A DNA stretch of 64,000 nucleotides from Prostheceraeus crozeri (taxonomy: Eukaryota; Platyhelminthes; Polycladida; Euryleptidae), in assembly GCA_907163375.1 (NCBI GenBank), contig CAJQUW010016951.1, positions 1 through 64,000 on the forward strand, read 5' to 3'. The notes under the pieces are model-generated. The model was not told the origin of the DNA, searched no databases, and saw only the letters and a list, made by a program, of their open reading frames with translations. The translations under genes and the position numbers were made by a program. Below are positions 39,652 to 47,767 of the stretch, piece after piece. Each line of letters starts with the position of its first letter. The first letter of the stretch is position 1.

Positions 39652-40539
39652 ATGATGTTACCAAATGTTGGTGGAGGTGCATATATCCCGAATAATCGTG
39701 AATTAGAAATAGAGATAGAAAATTATATCATGAAAACTGGAGACGTTTTATCTGGTCCATTGCATCTTTCTATTCTTCCGCAACAAAATACAGAGTTAAC
39801 AAATAAACAATATGTTGATACACAAATCAATGATTTAAAAGAAAAATATATAAACGATGTTTTGGTTCCACTGATGAATGAATTGAAGTTGCTTAAACTT
39901 AATGACAAATCATTAAACGAAAAATTATTAAAACTTGATAAAAAGGATAGAGAGCTAGAAGCAGATATAGCAAAACTTTTTAAAAAGATTTCAGAACAAT
40001 CAAAAATTTTAATATTACTTTCTATAAATTTAAAATCTGCAGTCATTAAAAATAAACATCAGATAAAAATGTTAAAAGAACAATTAGAAGATGAAATAGA
40101 AAAACTACCTGAAAGAATTAAAAAAAATTTAAAGCAGTTACAAACTACATTCCAAAAAAGTGTTGATGAATTAAGTTCTAAAATTACTCAACAAATGAAA
40201 AAGATGAATAGAATAATAAATGAAGTAAACTCACTTAATGAAAAAGTTGATAAAATGAAAACTCTTAAAATCAATTTAGAAAATGAATTAAAGAAAAATT
40301 TACAAGAAAACTCTAAAGAAAATAAAGAACAATTAGATTCTGTTAAAAGACAATTAGATGTTCTTAAAATTAAGTTAAATGCACTGAAAACGGCATTGAA
40401 GATTAATCAGCAGAAAATGCAAGTTAATAGAAAAGAAATTAAAGTACATCACACGCTGCTTGACGCAATAGATAAAGTGCAACAGTCAATTAATAAAGTT
40501 ATCTCGAAGTTGTTGTCCATTCACAAACGTAAATCTTGA
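39652..40539 (+). CDS. Fibre-like trimeric coiled-coil protein of Polinton B, copy 1
   Basis: MMLPNVGGGAYIPNN opens the protein, like a short capsid-anchoring tail. Residues ~25-60, MKTGDVLSGPLHL then TELTNKQYVDTQ, match the phage tail-fibre repeat of the form GGxMxGPLxL...TKKYVD. The rest is one long Lys/Leu/Glu coiled coil. This fits an elongated vertex fibre or receptor-binding stalk. A fibre gene beside the capsid genes would complete the virion set; host attachment is inference. Confidence 0.6.
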   Translation: MMLPNVGGGAYIPNNRELEIEIENYIMKTGDVLSGPLHLSILPQQNTELTNKQYVDTQINDLKEKYINDVLVPLMNELKLLKLNDKSLNEKLLKLDKKDRELEADIAKLFKKISEQSKILILLSINLKSAVIKNKHQIKMLKEQLEDEIEKLPERIKKNLKQLQTTFQKSVDELSSKITQQMKKMNRIINEVNSLNEKVDKMKTLKINLENELKKNLQENSKENKEQLDSVKRQLDVLKIKLNALKTALKINQQKMQVNRKEIKVHHTLLDAIDKVQQSINKVISKLLSIHKRKS

Positions 40540-40604
40540 TCGGAGCGAAGCTCCTCAGGTTACTAGCCGATCGGACCAAAGGTCCTCAGGTTACTAACCA
40601 ATCG
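40537..40604. repeat. GC-rich palindromic elements after the fibre-like gene
   Basis: GGAGCGAAGCTCC and GGACCAAAGGTCC hairpins are each followed by TCAGGTTACTA. They stand out against the AT-rich element. The same style of hairpin occurs at 32257, 36545, 38851, 40770, 41118, 43795 and 44700. Confidence 0.7.
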
Positions 40605-40643
40605 TAAATATTTTTTCTCAAAAGTCAAATTTAATCCTAAAAA

Positions 40644-41183
40644 ATGCCTATAATTTATAAACACAATCTTAAACATTTTGCTTCAAATCAAAAAATTGCT
40701 CATGAACCACGTATGAATCCTGTTTATCATTATGATAATAGAGAAACAGTCGGAACACAAAAGTTCCTAGGCACCGCAGGTGCCGTTCACACGGAAGGAG
40801 CTGGGATCTTCTCTGGTATTGGTAGTATCGTTAACTTAATTAAAAATAATAAAGATTTGATTACATCTGCTGCAAAAGGAGCAGCTGCTATAGGTAGTAC
40901 AGCTAATGCAATATCAAATGCTGTCAAGTCTCAAAACGAATTAAAACAACTAGAAGCTATTCGCAAACTTAGGAATGATTCCGAAGAACTAAAAAATTTA
41001 AAAAAACTTTCAGAGGAAACAAAAAACAAAATTGCTAACATAGCTGTTGGGGAAACCTTGAGGAGCGGAGTTCCGTCTGATAGTAAACATAAGAAGAAAT
41101 CAGGCGTAGCCATAAAACGTTCAATTGAACCTACGGTTCGTTCAATTGAAGAAATAAGAGGTAATGGTCTAGCAAAATTCTAA
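40644..41183 (+). CDS. Protein VI-like membrane-active virion protein, copy 1
   Basis: 179 residues. After ~50 residues comes HTEGAGIFSGIGSIVNLIKN, a Gly-flanked possible protease site followed by an amphipathic, Ala/Gly-rich stretch (AAKGAAAIGSTANAI). A coiled Lys/Glu part and a basic tail follow. This is the arrangement of adenovirus pVI-type precursors. Two GC-rich hairpins lie in frame in the gene (GGCACCGCAGGTGCC, and GAACCTACGGTTC). The role in membrane passage is inferred. Confidence 0.55.
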   Translation: MPIIYKHNLKHFASNQKIAHEPRMNPVYHYDNRETVGTQKFLGTAGAVHTEGAGIFSGIGSIVNLIKNNKDLITSAAKGAAAIGSTANAISNAVKSQNELKQLEAIRKLRNDSEELKNLKKLSEETKNKIANIAVGETLRSGVPSDSKHKKKSGVAIKRSIEPTVRSIEEIRGNGLAKF

Positions 41184-41276
41184 AATTATATTTTAGTAAA
41201 TTGTTTTAGTAATTTTTTTAGTAAAAATTTTTTCTGTGTGTCAGAAAAACAAAAAGTCAAATTATTTTTTATAAAA

Positions 41277-42611
41277 ATGTCTTCGCTTATCGAAAATAAA
41301 TTTAGATTAGACGATCCTCCGTTCGTCAGTAATAATCAAAAAAAGAATGACTATATAAGAATTGCTATGAATCCCGGATCTTCCAGTAGAGTAAATACTG
41401 GAGGTAATTTAATTTTTGAAGTTGATAATCAGCAGAGTTATATATATTTACCTGATTCGTTTTTACATTGTGAATATTCTTTATATAGTGATGCTAATTT
41501 TACAACACCATTACCAGATACCGATAATATTGCACTAGAGAATAATTTTTTTCCAAGATTATTTACACAAATGCGTTTAGATGTTGCAACTCAAAATATA
41601 GAAACAATAAGTGATTCTCCAGGTGTAATTGATACAATGCTTAGATTTATAACAATTGGTGAAAATAATAAAAAGTATGAAATCGAAGGTTGGTTTCCTG
41701 ATACAAATGATGGTATAATTGTTGATGATTTAACTTACGCTGGAACAGATGCCGCAGGAATTGCGAAAGATGTAGAAAATATTGCAAAACATTTAAATAA
41801 AACAAATAATGATGCATATAAAGAAAGACGTGAGTTTAACAAGAAAAGTAAGCAAACAGTAAATTGGTCATTGTCTCCATTATTCGGATATTTAGATTAT
41901 GATAAAATATCATATCAATTAAAATTTAAATTAATAATTCATCGTACAGCAAATAATGAATTAATCTTTTTTGGTAAGACTGGAAAAAAAGCATATTTAA
42001 AAATTGATAGACTTGAATGGTGGATTAAGCATATTACTCCTAGTTTAGAGATTGAAACAGCCATTGCAAAAAGATTAAATACTAACAAACCAATTCCAGT
42101 AAATTTTCTAAAGCGTACTGCTAGTTCAGTAACTTTTTCCGAACAAAGATTTAACTGGCATTTTACTAGAACTGAGAATACTCCAAGATATTTATTACTA
42201 ACTTTTCAAAGAAATAATTCTCCAAGTTTTGATAAGAACAATAATCTCTTCCATATTAATACAATTCGAAGTTTACAAGTTTCATTAAATCAAACCCGAT
42301 ATCCAATTGATCCATTAAGATTCGATGATACCAATAATCAATTTATGGAAGGATATGATTCTTATCGAAATCTTTGTATAGAATTTGGAGTTGAACCACA
42401 ATTAACTCCTGGAGATTGGAGACATTTATATCCAATTTTCTGTTTCGATTTAAGTGCACAATCTGAAGATATTATTAAAAATGGTTGTGATGCAACAATT
42501 AATATTGAAAAGAAAGATTCCACAACTTCATTGATGGCTTATGGTTTATTGCTAGAAGATGTAAAATATTCTATTGAAATTCTTAATGGAAAGATGACTA
42601 GGATAGGTTAA
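41277..42611 (+). CDS. Major capsid protein (double jelly-roll) of Polinton B, copy 1
   Basis: Start at aaaaATG 41277 (MSSLIENKFR); 444 residues. VNTGGNLIFEVDNQQSYIYLP opens the first jelly-roll. FGYLDYDKISYQLKFKLIIHR and LDRLEWW-like words follow in the middle, and DWRHLYPIFCFDLSAQSEDI near the C-terminus. This is the large MCP form found in animal Polintons and adintovirus-type viruses; it is not alignable by eye to Polinton A's MCP. It should form the shell. The frame is open throughout. Confidence 0.75.
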   Translation: MSSLIENKFRLDDPPFVSNNQKKNDYIRIAMNPGSSSRVNTGGNLIFEVDNQQSYIYLPDSFLHCEYSLYSDANFTTPLPDTDNIALENNFFPRLFTQMRLDVATQNIETISDSPGVIDTMLRFITIGENNKKYEIEGWFPDTNDGIIVDDLTYAGTDAAGIAKDVENIAKHLNKTNNDAYKERREFNKKSKQTVNWSLSPLFGYLDYDKISYQLKFKLIIHRTANNELIFFGKTGKKAYLKIDRLEWWIKHITPSLEIETAIAKRLNTNKPIPVNFLKRTASSVTFSEQRFNWHFTRTENTPRYLLLTFQRNNSPSFDKNNNLFHINTIRSLQVSLNQTRYPIDPLRFDDTNNQFMEGYDSYRNLCIEFGVEPQLTPGDWRHLYPIFCFDLSAQSEDIIKNGCDATINIEKKDSTTSLMAYGLLLEDVKYSIEILNGKMTRIG

Positions 42612-42798
42612 AGCCCAAGACTTAGTCGATTAATTAATTTTTTTCATAACTAGAATAGATTAAAATTTTTGTTAACTTAAAAATTCTTAACTTAAAATTT
42701 TTTTCATAACTAGAATAGATTAAAAAAATTCTTAAGTTAAAATTTTTTCATAACTAGAATAGATTTAAATTTTTGATAACTTAATTTTTTTATTAAAA
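42612..42798. repeat. ~50-bp tandem repeat before the next gene
   Basis: Three copies of TTTTTTCATAACTAGAATAG-like sequence. Copy 2 lies at 52972-53158. Confidence 0.75.
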
Positions 42799-43284
42799 AT
42801 GTCGCAAGCGAAAAGTAATATTAATAATAAAACTGTTGAATTAAAATTACGTAATATTGTTGACAAAAATACCCCTAAAACTATTACTATTAATAAAAAA
42901 AAGTATTACATAAGTAAACCAATGATAGAGAATATTCAATTACAAGAAGAAAAGAATGGCGGGATTCTCCCATTAATTCCACTAATAATAGGAGGCATAG
43001 CTGCAGCAGGAAGTGTTGCAGGTGGGACAGCTGGTATTGTCCAAGCAGTAAATACAAATAAATCAGAGAAAGCAGCATTAGAAGAACAAAAACGACATAT
43101 TAGAGAGTTAGAGAAAGTTGCTAGGGGTGAAGGAGTAGTAGATAATTTTATTAGTAAATTAAAATTAGTTGATGAAGGAAAACGAGTTCTTAAAAATATT
43201 CTCCACAATGTTGATGATTTAATTGAAATTAAAGAAACTAAAGATGGTTCTGGAATATATCTAAGTCCTAGTATGATAAGGTAA
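42799..43284 (+). CDS. GG-site membrane-active protein of Polinton B, copy 1
   Basis: 161 residues. After 50 basic, Asn/Lys-rich residues, EEKNGG precedes ILPLIPLIIGGIAAAGSVAG, a hydrophobic Gly/Ala segment, and then a charged helix. This matches the K-x-GG|hydrophobic plan seen in Polinton A at 27777-28136. Both are therefore probably cut by the element's own protease. A role as core or membrane-penetration protein is inferred. Confidence 0.6.
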   Translation: MSQAKSNINNKTVELKLRNIVDKNTPKTITINKKKYYISKPMIENIQLQEEKNGGILPLIPLIIGGIAAAGSVAGGTAGIVQAVNTNKSEKAALEEQKRHIRELEKVARGEGVVDNFISKLKLVDEGKRVLKNILHNVDDLIEIKETKDGSGIYLSPSMIR

Positions 43285-43364
43285 AACATTTATTTTATCT
43301 TTTAAAATGAATTCTACAAAATTCCGAAAATTTAATTAAATTAAAAATTTCTAATTTAGATTTA

Positions 43365-44531
43365 TTGAATTATCTATTAAACAAAAATAAAAACTCAAAC
43401 TGTCAGCATATTGGTGGTGACAAGAACAAAGTTCCATACCACTTCGGTGGTGATATACAAAAAACATTAGAAAATTTTCCTGGATTTATTTGGAGTAAAT
43501 ATTCGAAAGAAAAACATCTTCCTGGTCATTCATATACTGGTCCAGGAACTCGATTAGATATAAGACTAGATGAGAATAATAATCCGAAACCAGGTGAAGA
43601 ACCAATAAATAGAGTAGATGCCGCAGCTTACAGGCATGATTTAGCTTATCGAAATCATGATCTAAGTTCTCGACATGCAGCTGATAAGAAGATGATTCAA
43701 GAATTAGATAATATTCAAAATCCTACATTTAGAGAAAAAATTGAAAGGATGTTTGTTAAGAAAGCTTTACAAGCTAAAATATTATTCGGTCAGGGTTTAA
43801 ATGAAACGACAGCAAAGCTGTCTGAGAGCAACGCTCGAACCTACGCGTCTGAAATGTCGAATGACCTAGGACGCTATGCGTCCGAAATTCACAAGGAATA
43901 CAGAAGGCCTAAATATTTATTGAAAGTAAAAGTATTTAATAAAGATGATATTTGGAGTGCTGATCTTATTCATATGCCGAATGAAAGAGGTTCTAAGTAC
44001 GCATTGACCGTTGTAGATTTATATACTAGATATGCTTGGGTGAAACCATTAAAAAATAAAAGTTGTTTAACAGTTAAATATGCGTTTGAAGAAATCTTTA
44101 AAGAAAGTAAGAGAAAGCCAAAAAAATTGTTTGTTGATAAAGGGTCGGAATTTTATAACAGAAACGTTCAGCCACTATTTGAAACTGTTTATTCAACTGA
44201 AAATGCAGGGAAGGCCGTAGTGATAGAAAGATTCAATCGGACGTTAAAAAATAAATTATTCAAGAAATTTACTGAGCAAAGAAATCAGAAATGGTTGAAG
44301 ATATTACCAGGAATTGTAGAAGAGTACAATAATAAAGTTCATTCTGGTATTGAAGAAACTCCAAAGAATGCTTCTGACGACCCTGATCTAGTACGAAAGA
44401 AAATATTCGAAAATAATTATTCGAATGAGAGTAATCCGAATTTGCAGAAACTTAAGCCGAAATTTAAAATTGGAGATAGAGTTAGAATATTTAAATATAA
44501 GAACAAATTTGAAAAGGGCTTCGTCGGATAG
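43365..44531 (+). CDS. Phospholipase A2 domain joined to integrase, Polinton B, copy 1
   Basis: Residues ~50-110 hold HSYTGPGTRLD, then GEEPINRVDAAAYRHDLAY, the calcium loop and HD catalytic motif of parvovirus VP1-type PLA2. Residues ~145-175 are encoded by a GC-rich palindromic insert. From there, WSADLIHM, FVDKGSEFYN and VVIERFNRTLK give the DDE core of the Polinton integrase. So an endosome-escape enzyme and a DNA integrase share one reading frame. The start lacks a clear ATG and the gene does not look whole. The PLA2 would act on membranes during entry; integrase acts in the nucleus. How they part is unknown. Confidence 0.72.
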   Translation: MNYLLNKNKNSNCQHIGGDKNKVPYHFGGDIQKTLENFPGFIWSKYSKEKHLPGHSYTGPGTRLDIRLDENNNPKPGEEPINRVDAAAYRHDLAYRNHDLSSRHAADKKMIQELDNIQNPTFREKIERMFVKKALQAKILFGQGLNETTAKLSESNARTYASEMSNDLGRYASEIHKEYRRPKYLLKVKVFNKDDIWSADLIHMPNERGSKYALTVVDLYTRYAWVKPLKNKSCLTVKYAFEEIFKESKRKPKKLFVDKGSEFYNRNVQPLFETVYSTENAGKAVVIERFNRTLKNKLFKKFTEQRNQKWLKILPGIVEEYNNKVHSGIEETPKNASDDPDLVRKKIFENNYSNESNPNLQKLKPKFKIGDRVRIFKYKNKFEKGFVG

Positions 44532-44697
44532 TGGACGAAAGAGATATTTGAAATTTGTAAAATAAATCAAAGTTATCCGTTTACTTATGAAATTAAAGAT
44601 TTAGATAATGAGGATATCAGAGGCCGTTTTTATCAAAATGAATTACAACGAACTGATTTTTAATTATCATTATTATTATTAGGCGTAACCATAGAAC

Positions 44698-45120
44698 CTA
44701 CGGTTCGTTCAATTCTAACATAATATCAAGAAATGGCACTCCTTTTTGCAATTTAAATAAAACATAAAGACATAATTGACCACAATAAGTTGTTCCCAGT
44801 TTTTGAATTTGAAATGTATTATAAATTCCATTGCCAAGTATTTCTCTTACTTCATTCGTAGGTGGAAGCCCGTATGAGTCAAAATAATAATTATCTCCGT
44901 TTTTACTAAAGATACCTGCTGACCAATGTACGCCGTTTTGGTCTGAAGTGTGAAGATTCGTTATGAAATTTACAGTTGGCCTATTTTTGATCAATTGTAA
45001 TTCGTCTCTCATTAGGACATGAAAATTCTTTATTCCCAATTGATGTGCGATTTTCTTTAGATCAAAATTCGTTGTTGTGTCTGTTCCATATAATTTAAAA
45101 AACTCGATCAGGTCAGTCAT
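44698..45120 (-). CDS. Adenain-like protease of Polinton B, copy 1
   Basis: 140 residues from the aaaATG at 45120; the upstream codons belong to a tandem repeat. H65 is in NGVHWSAGI, D81 in YYFDSYGLPP, Q106 and C113 in TTYCGQLCLY. This is the usual virion maturation protease. It runs on the minus strand, convergent with the PLA2-integrase gene. Confidence 0.8.
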   Translation of the reverse strand: MTDLIEFFKLYGTDTTTNFDLKKIAHQLGIKNFHVLMRDELQLIKNRPTVNFITNLHTSDQNGVHWSAGIFSKNGDNYYFDSYGLPPTNEVREILGNGIYNTFQIQKLGTTYCGQLCLYVLFKLQKGVPFLDIMLELNEP

Positions 45121-45330
45121 TTTAAATGAAACAAAAATCCAATTTGAAAATGTCATTTTTCAGTCTCCACGCAAATAAGTTGCAATAAATGTTACTACTT
45201 GTTACTTATGAAGTAGAGTCCAACATTTAGATGAAAACAGAAATCCAATTTGAAAATGGCATTGTCATTTTTCAGTCTCCACGCAAACAAGTTGCAATAA
45301 ATGTTACTACTTGTTACTTATGAAGTAGAA
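45121..45330. repeat. ~97-bp tandem repeat near the protease gene
   Basis: Two near-identical copies hold TCATTTTTCAGTCTCCACGC and TTGTTACTTATGAAGTAGA. The first lies over the 5' end of the protease gene. It may be a duplicated promoter. Copy 2 is at 55481-55690. Confidence 0.8.
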
Positions 45331-45332
45331 TT

Positions 45333-45626
45333 TCACGTTTGCAAGTCTTCTAATTCCTGCGTGAGTCCAGTATGTTGCGCATGTTGTTGTTCAGTTTGCT
45401 GCACATTGGGTGAATCAAATATGGATTCTGCTATTCTTTGCTGTTCCTCCTCTTTTTCACGATCAACATAATCTTCAAGATGAGCGAAATTCTTCATCAC
45501 AAAGTAAATTGATAGAGAAGAATTGGCTAAGTTTGGATAGTTCTTTGATAATTTGAATAATTTGATCAGTAATGTCACATATGAGCGTGAAAACTTTATT
45601 TTGTGGGTCTCATTTAACTCTTTCAC
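45333..45626 (-). CDS. Unknown helical protein of Polinton B, copy 1
   Basis: 97 residues beginning MKELNETHKIKFSRSYVTLLI, helical, with a Gln/Glu-rich C-terminus (QQTEQQHAQHTG). Its start overlaps the preceding gene by 17 bases. Composition is less AT-biased than the rest of the element. No family recognised. Confidence 0.4.
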   Translation of the reverse strand: MKELNETHKIKFSRSYVTLLIKLFKLSKNYPNLANSSLSIYFVMKNFAHLEDYVDREKEEEQQRIAESIFDSPNVQQTEQQHAQHTGLTQELEDLQT

Positions 45627-46026
45627 GAATTTTTGTATAATTCATATTAGACAATAACTTCAGTCGCTGAAGCACTTCTCCTTGTAAAACATAGCAGCGT
45701 AGAAGATTCCGATGTGTAATTTTCTCAAAACCAATGAGTTTATTCAATGAAGAGATGCACGATGATGTACTTATAATATCCTTTTTCTCGAGAAATACAG
45801 GTAAATTGCTGCTGTCACCATCCTTGAATGAATCTCGGATTATTTCAAACACTTCTCTCTTTTTATCTTCTTCGTTTCCACTCGTCTTCTGTTTTTTTCT
45901 TAGTGATTCAAGAATAAATTTTGTTGATATCGTTATGAAGAAATCAAGATGGTCTGGTGAAATAAGAGGCACAACTTGATCCACGAAGCAACAAAATTCT
46001 CTCTCTATTTTGCTGACGGAAGACAT
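45610..46026 (-). CDS. Unknown helical protein upstream, Polinton B, copy 1
   Basis: 138 residues beginning MSSVSKIEREFCCFVDQVVPLI. It is rich in Leu and helical by appearance. With its overlapping neighbour it forms a two-gene unit on the minus strand that faces inward from the right TIR. Codon use is less AT-rich than in the capsid genes, so it may be an added accessory module. Its function is unknown; small helical proteins at this place in adintovirus-like elements have been suggested to block cell defences, but I see no motif that proves it. Confidence 0.4.
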   Translation of the reverse strand: MSSVSKIEREFCCFVDQVVPLISPDHLDFFITISTKFILESLRKKQKTSGNEEDKKREVFEIIRDSFKDGDSSNLPVFLEKKDIISTSSCISSLNKLIGFEKITHRNLLRCYVLQGEVLQRLKLLSNMNYTKIRERVK

Positions 46027-46164
46027 TGCAAATGAGAACTTTGCTTTCTAGCGCACACGGAGCAATGACAGGAGAGAGAGAAGTGAAAACAACTGCCAGA
46101 TGCTTTGGCGTCATGTGGTTGTGCTGACGTGATAGAAGTAAAACAACTTCCCTAACGTACAACT

Positions 46165-47035
46165 AAAATCTAATTGTATCACAAAGCTGTAGCAACTACT
46201 GGAATTGTAAGAACGCCAGATGAAATGACAATAGTGAGAGCGCCTAAAGAAATTGTTAAACATGCTCCAACGCCTTGTGTCACATTCTTAATTTACTATA
46301 ATGTTCTAATCTAAGTAATAATTGAGATTCCTTATCTTTCATATAACGTACTCTATCTTTGTGTTTTGCAATATCCATTTCATATGATAATGAAGGATAT
46401 ATTCTTGCGGTTTCTTCCATTTCTGAAGTTCCTTCCATTTTTAAAGAAATATTTTTAGTCACATGATATATTTTGAAAACCTGAAAGATGGATAAAATTC
46501 ATGAATTTGAAATTCTTAACTTTTATGATTTTCGGTGTCCTGGAACGGTCATGATTTAAGCAATGAAAAATGTCATAATCACAAATTTGAGATTCTTAAC
46601 TTTTATGATCTTCGGTGTCCTGGAACGGTCATGATTTTGGGAGTAAAAATTGTAATTCTCAAATTTTGAGATTCTCAACTTTTATGATTTTCGGTGTCCT
46701 GGAACGGTCATGATTTTAAGGGTGAAAATTGTAATTCACAAATTTTGAAATTCTCAACTTTTATGATTTCTTCGGTGTCCTGGAACGGTCAAGATTTTAA
46801 GGGTGAAAATTGTAATTCTCAAATTTTGAGATTTTTAAAAATTTGAAAAATTGGGTATTTTTAAAAACGCTTAAATTTCGCCTTTCGGCCACGTGAAATT
46901 TGAAGTCTACCTAAATTTTTGAAATTTTTGAAATTTTGATTTTTTGAAAAACCCGCAAAAGTGTGACATCCGGCGCAAGCGAAGCGAAGCAAAGCGAAGC
47001 GAAGCGTCGCGCCGGATGTCACACTATATACTACT
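46165..47035. repeat. Polinton B right end, extended TIR with gene-fragment mirror, copy 1
   Basis: The outer part (to about 46440) mirrors the left TIR closely. The inner part (46165-46462) mirrors the first third of the membrane gene at 30583, more divergently. Four tandem copies of a ~90-base unit with GGTGTCCTGGAACGGTCATG fill 46505-46825, against one copy on the left. This suggests unequal copying between TIRs. Confidence 0.8.
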
Positions 47036-47041
47036 GATCAG
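47036..47041. repeat. Target-site duplication of Polinton B, right copy
   Basis: GATCAG follows the last base of the right end and equals the left flank at 30211-30216. Confidence 0.9.
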
Positions 47042-47354
47042 TATGTAGTCCCCATACTGATTGTGCATTATCTTGACATCCGTGGAAGGGAGCATTCCCG
47101 TTTGTAGTACTACGCTATGATCGTCATAACGCAAGACTTGTTTAAATTTACGCTGTAGCGGTGTAGGATTATGTACCTTGGTTGTTTCTTCCACTGGCCT
47201 CAGTTGTAGATGATCTGATCGTAGCGAACCTTGTAACGTTTGACCACCATTTTGTCCTACTAGTGCAGCAGATGGAGTAGATGTCTGAAAATGGAAAAGA
47301 TTGTATTAAGTTTACGTTCAAGGGAAGAGAGGGAGGAAAGTAGCGACTTACCAT
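47042..47354 (-). CDS. Right-arm Polinton A gene, 5' part (split by Polinton B)
   Basis: A start codon (47354-47352) is followed at once by a GTAAGT donor. The acceptor TTTTCAG is at 47285, so the first coding exon is the ATG alone, as in the PolB gene of A. The second exon is open up to the B insertion, with TSTPSAALVGQNGG and RKFKQVLRYDDHSVV. A TATATAAA box lies ~105 bases upstream. The 3' part of the gene lies at 29755-30210, and a duplicate of this 5' part at 57402-57714. Confidence 0.55.
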
Positions 47355-47458
47355 TTTAGTTGGATAATAGAACAGGGAACTAGAGAGAGAGAGAAAATGT
47401 GCGTCCGTCACTCGTGTGATTCAACGATGGAATGATTCTCACTGTGCAAGGCTCGCTA

Positions 47459-47466
47459 TTTATATA
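47459..47466 (-). promoter_or_regulatory. TATATAAA box of the right-arm Polinton A gene
   Basis: On the minus strand it reads TATATAAATAG and precedes the ATG-only exon. The duplicate is at 57819-57826. This is the same box type as at 10506 and 12572. Confidence 0.6.
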
Positions 47467-47767
47467 GAAATGCTTGATTCTCATTGGATGATGATCCTCA
47501 TTGGACAATAACATCAAGCTGATTCCAAATCTGGTCTCCGTTTACCAATCCGAGCCTTCATTCGCACGCTGGAGCTGTTTCTTGGGAAATTCTAACTCTG
47601 TCGTTTTTCGTCAATCTCCCAAAATCTTAAATGGCGTCTCACTGCTAAACGAAGACAGATATGAGCAAGCCGATTCTTTCAGTGAATTTGTCTCACTCTT
47701 AGCTTTCAAACGAGCTATTGCACGACAAAATCCGTCCACTAGAAGCCAAGATTGAAGCTAGCTGTCC
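47467..47767. other. Subterminal stretch of Polinton A, no gene
   Basis: A plus-strand frame at 47501-47755 lacks an ATG and shares its last third with a subterminal repeat near 48000. I do not count it as a gene. Confidence 0.45.

Larger units (their letters stand above)
30217..47035. mobile_element. Polinton (Maverick) B, 16.8 kb, nested in A
   Basis: The ends are AGTAGTATATAG and CTATATACTACT, flanked by GATCAG. The element is very AT-rich and unlike A. It encodes PolB, ATPase, protease, capsid proteins, a fibre-like protein and a PLA2-integrase frame. It looks nearly whole, with perhaps two or three broken genes. The duplication to its right makes a second partial copy. It must be younger than A, whose gene it splits. 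Confidence 0.92.

Noticed and set aside
46280-46462. 60-codon minus-strand frame in B's right TIR (and 56640-56822)
   Set aside because: It is the mirrored start of the left membrane gene carried by the terminal repeat, not a separate gene.
47501-47755. 84-codon frame in Polinton A's right arm (and 57861-58115)
   Set aside because: No ATG start, shares its end with a subterminal repeat, and its identity in both copies is due to the duplication.
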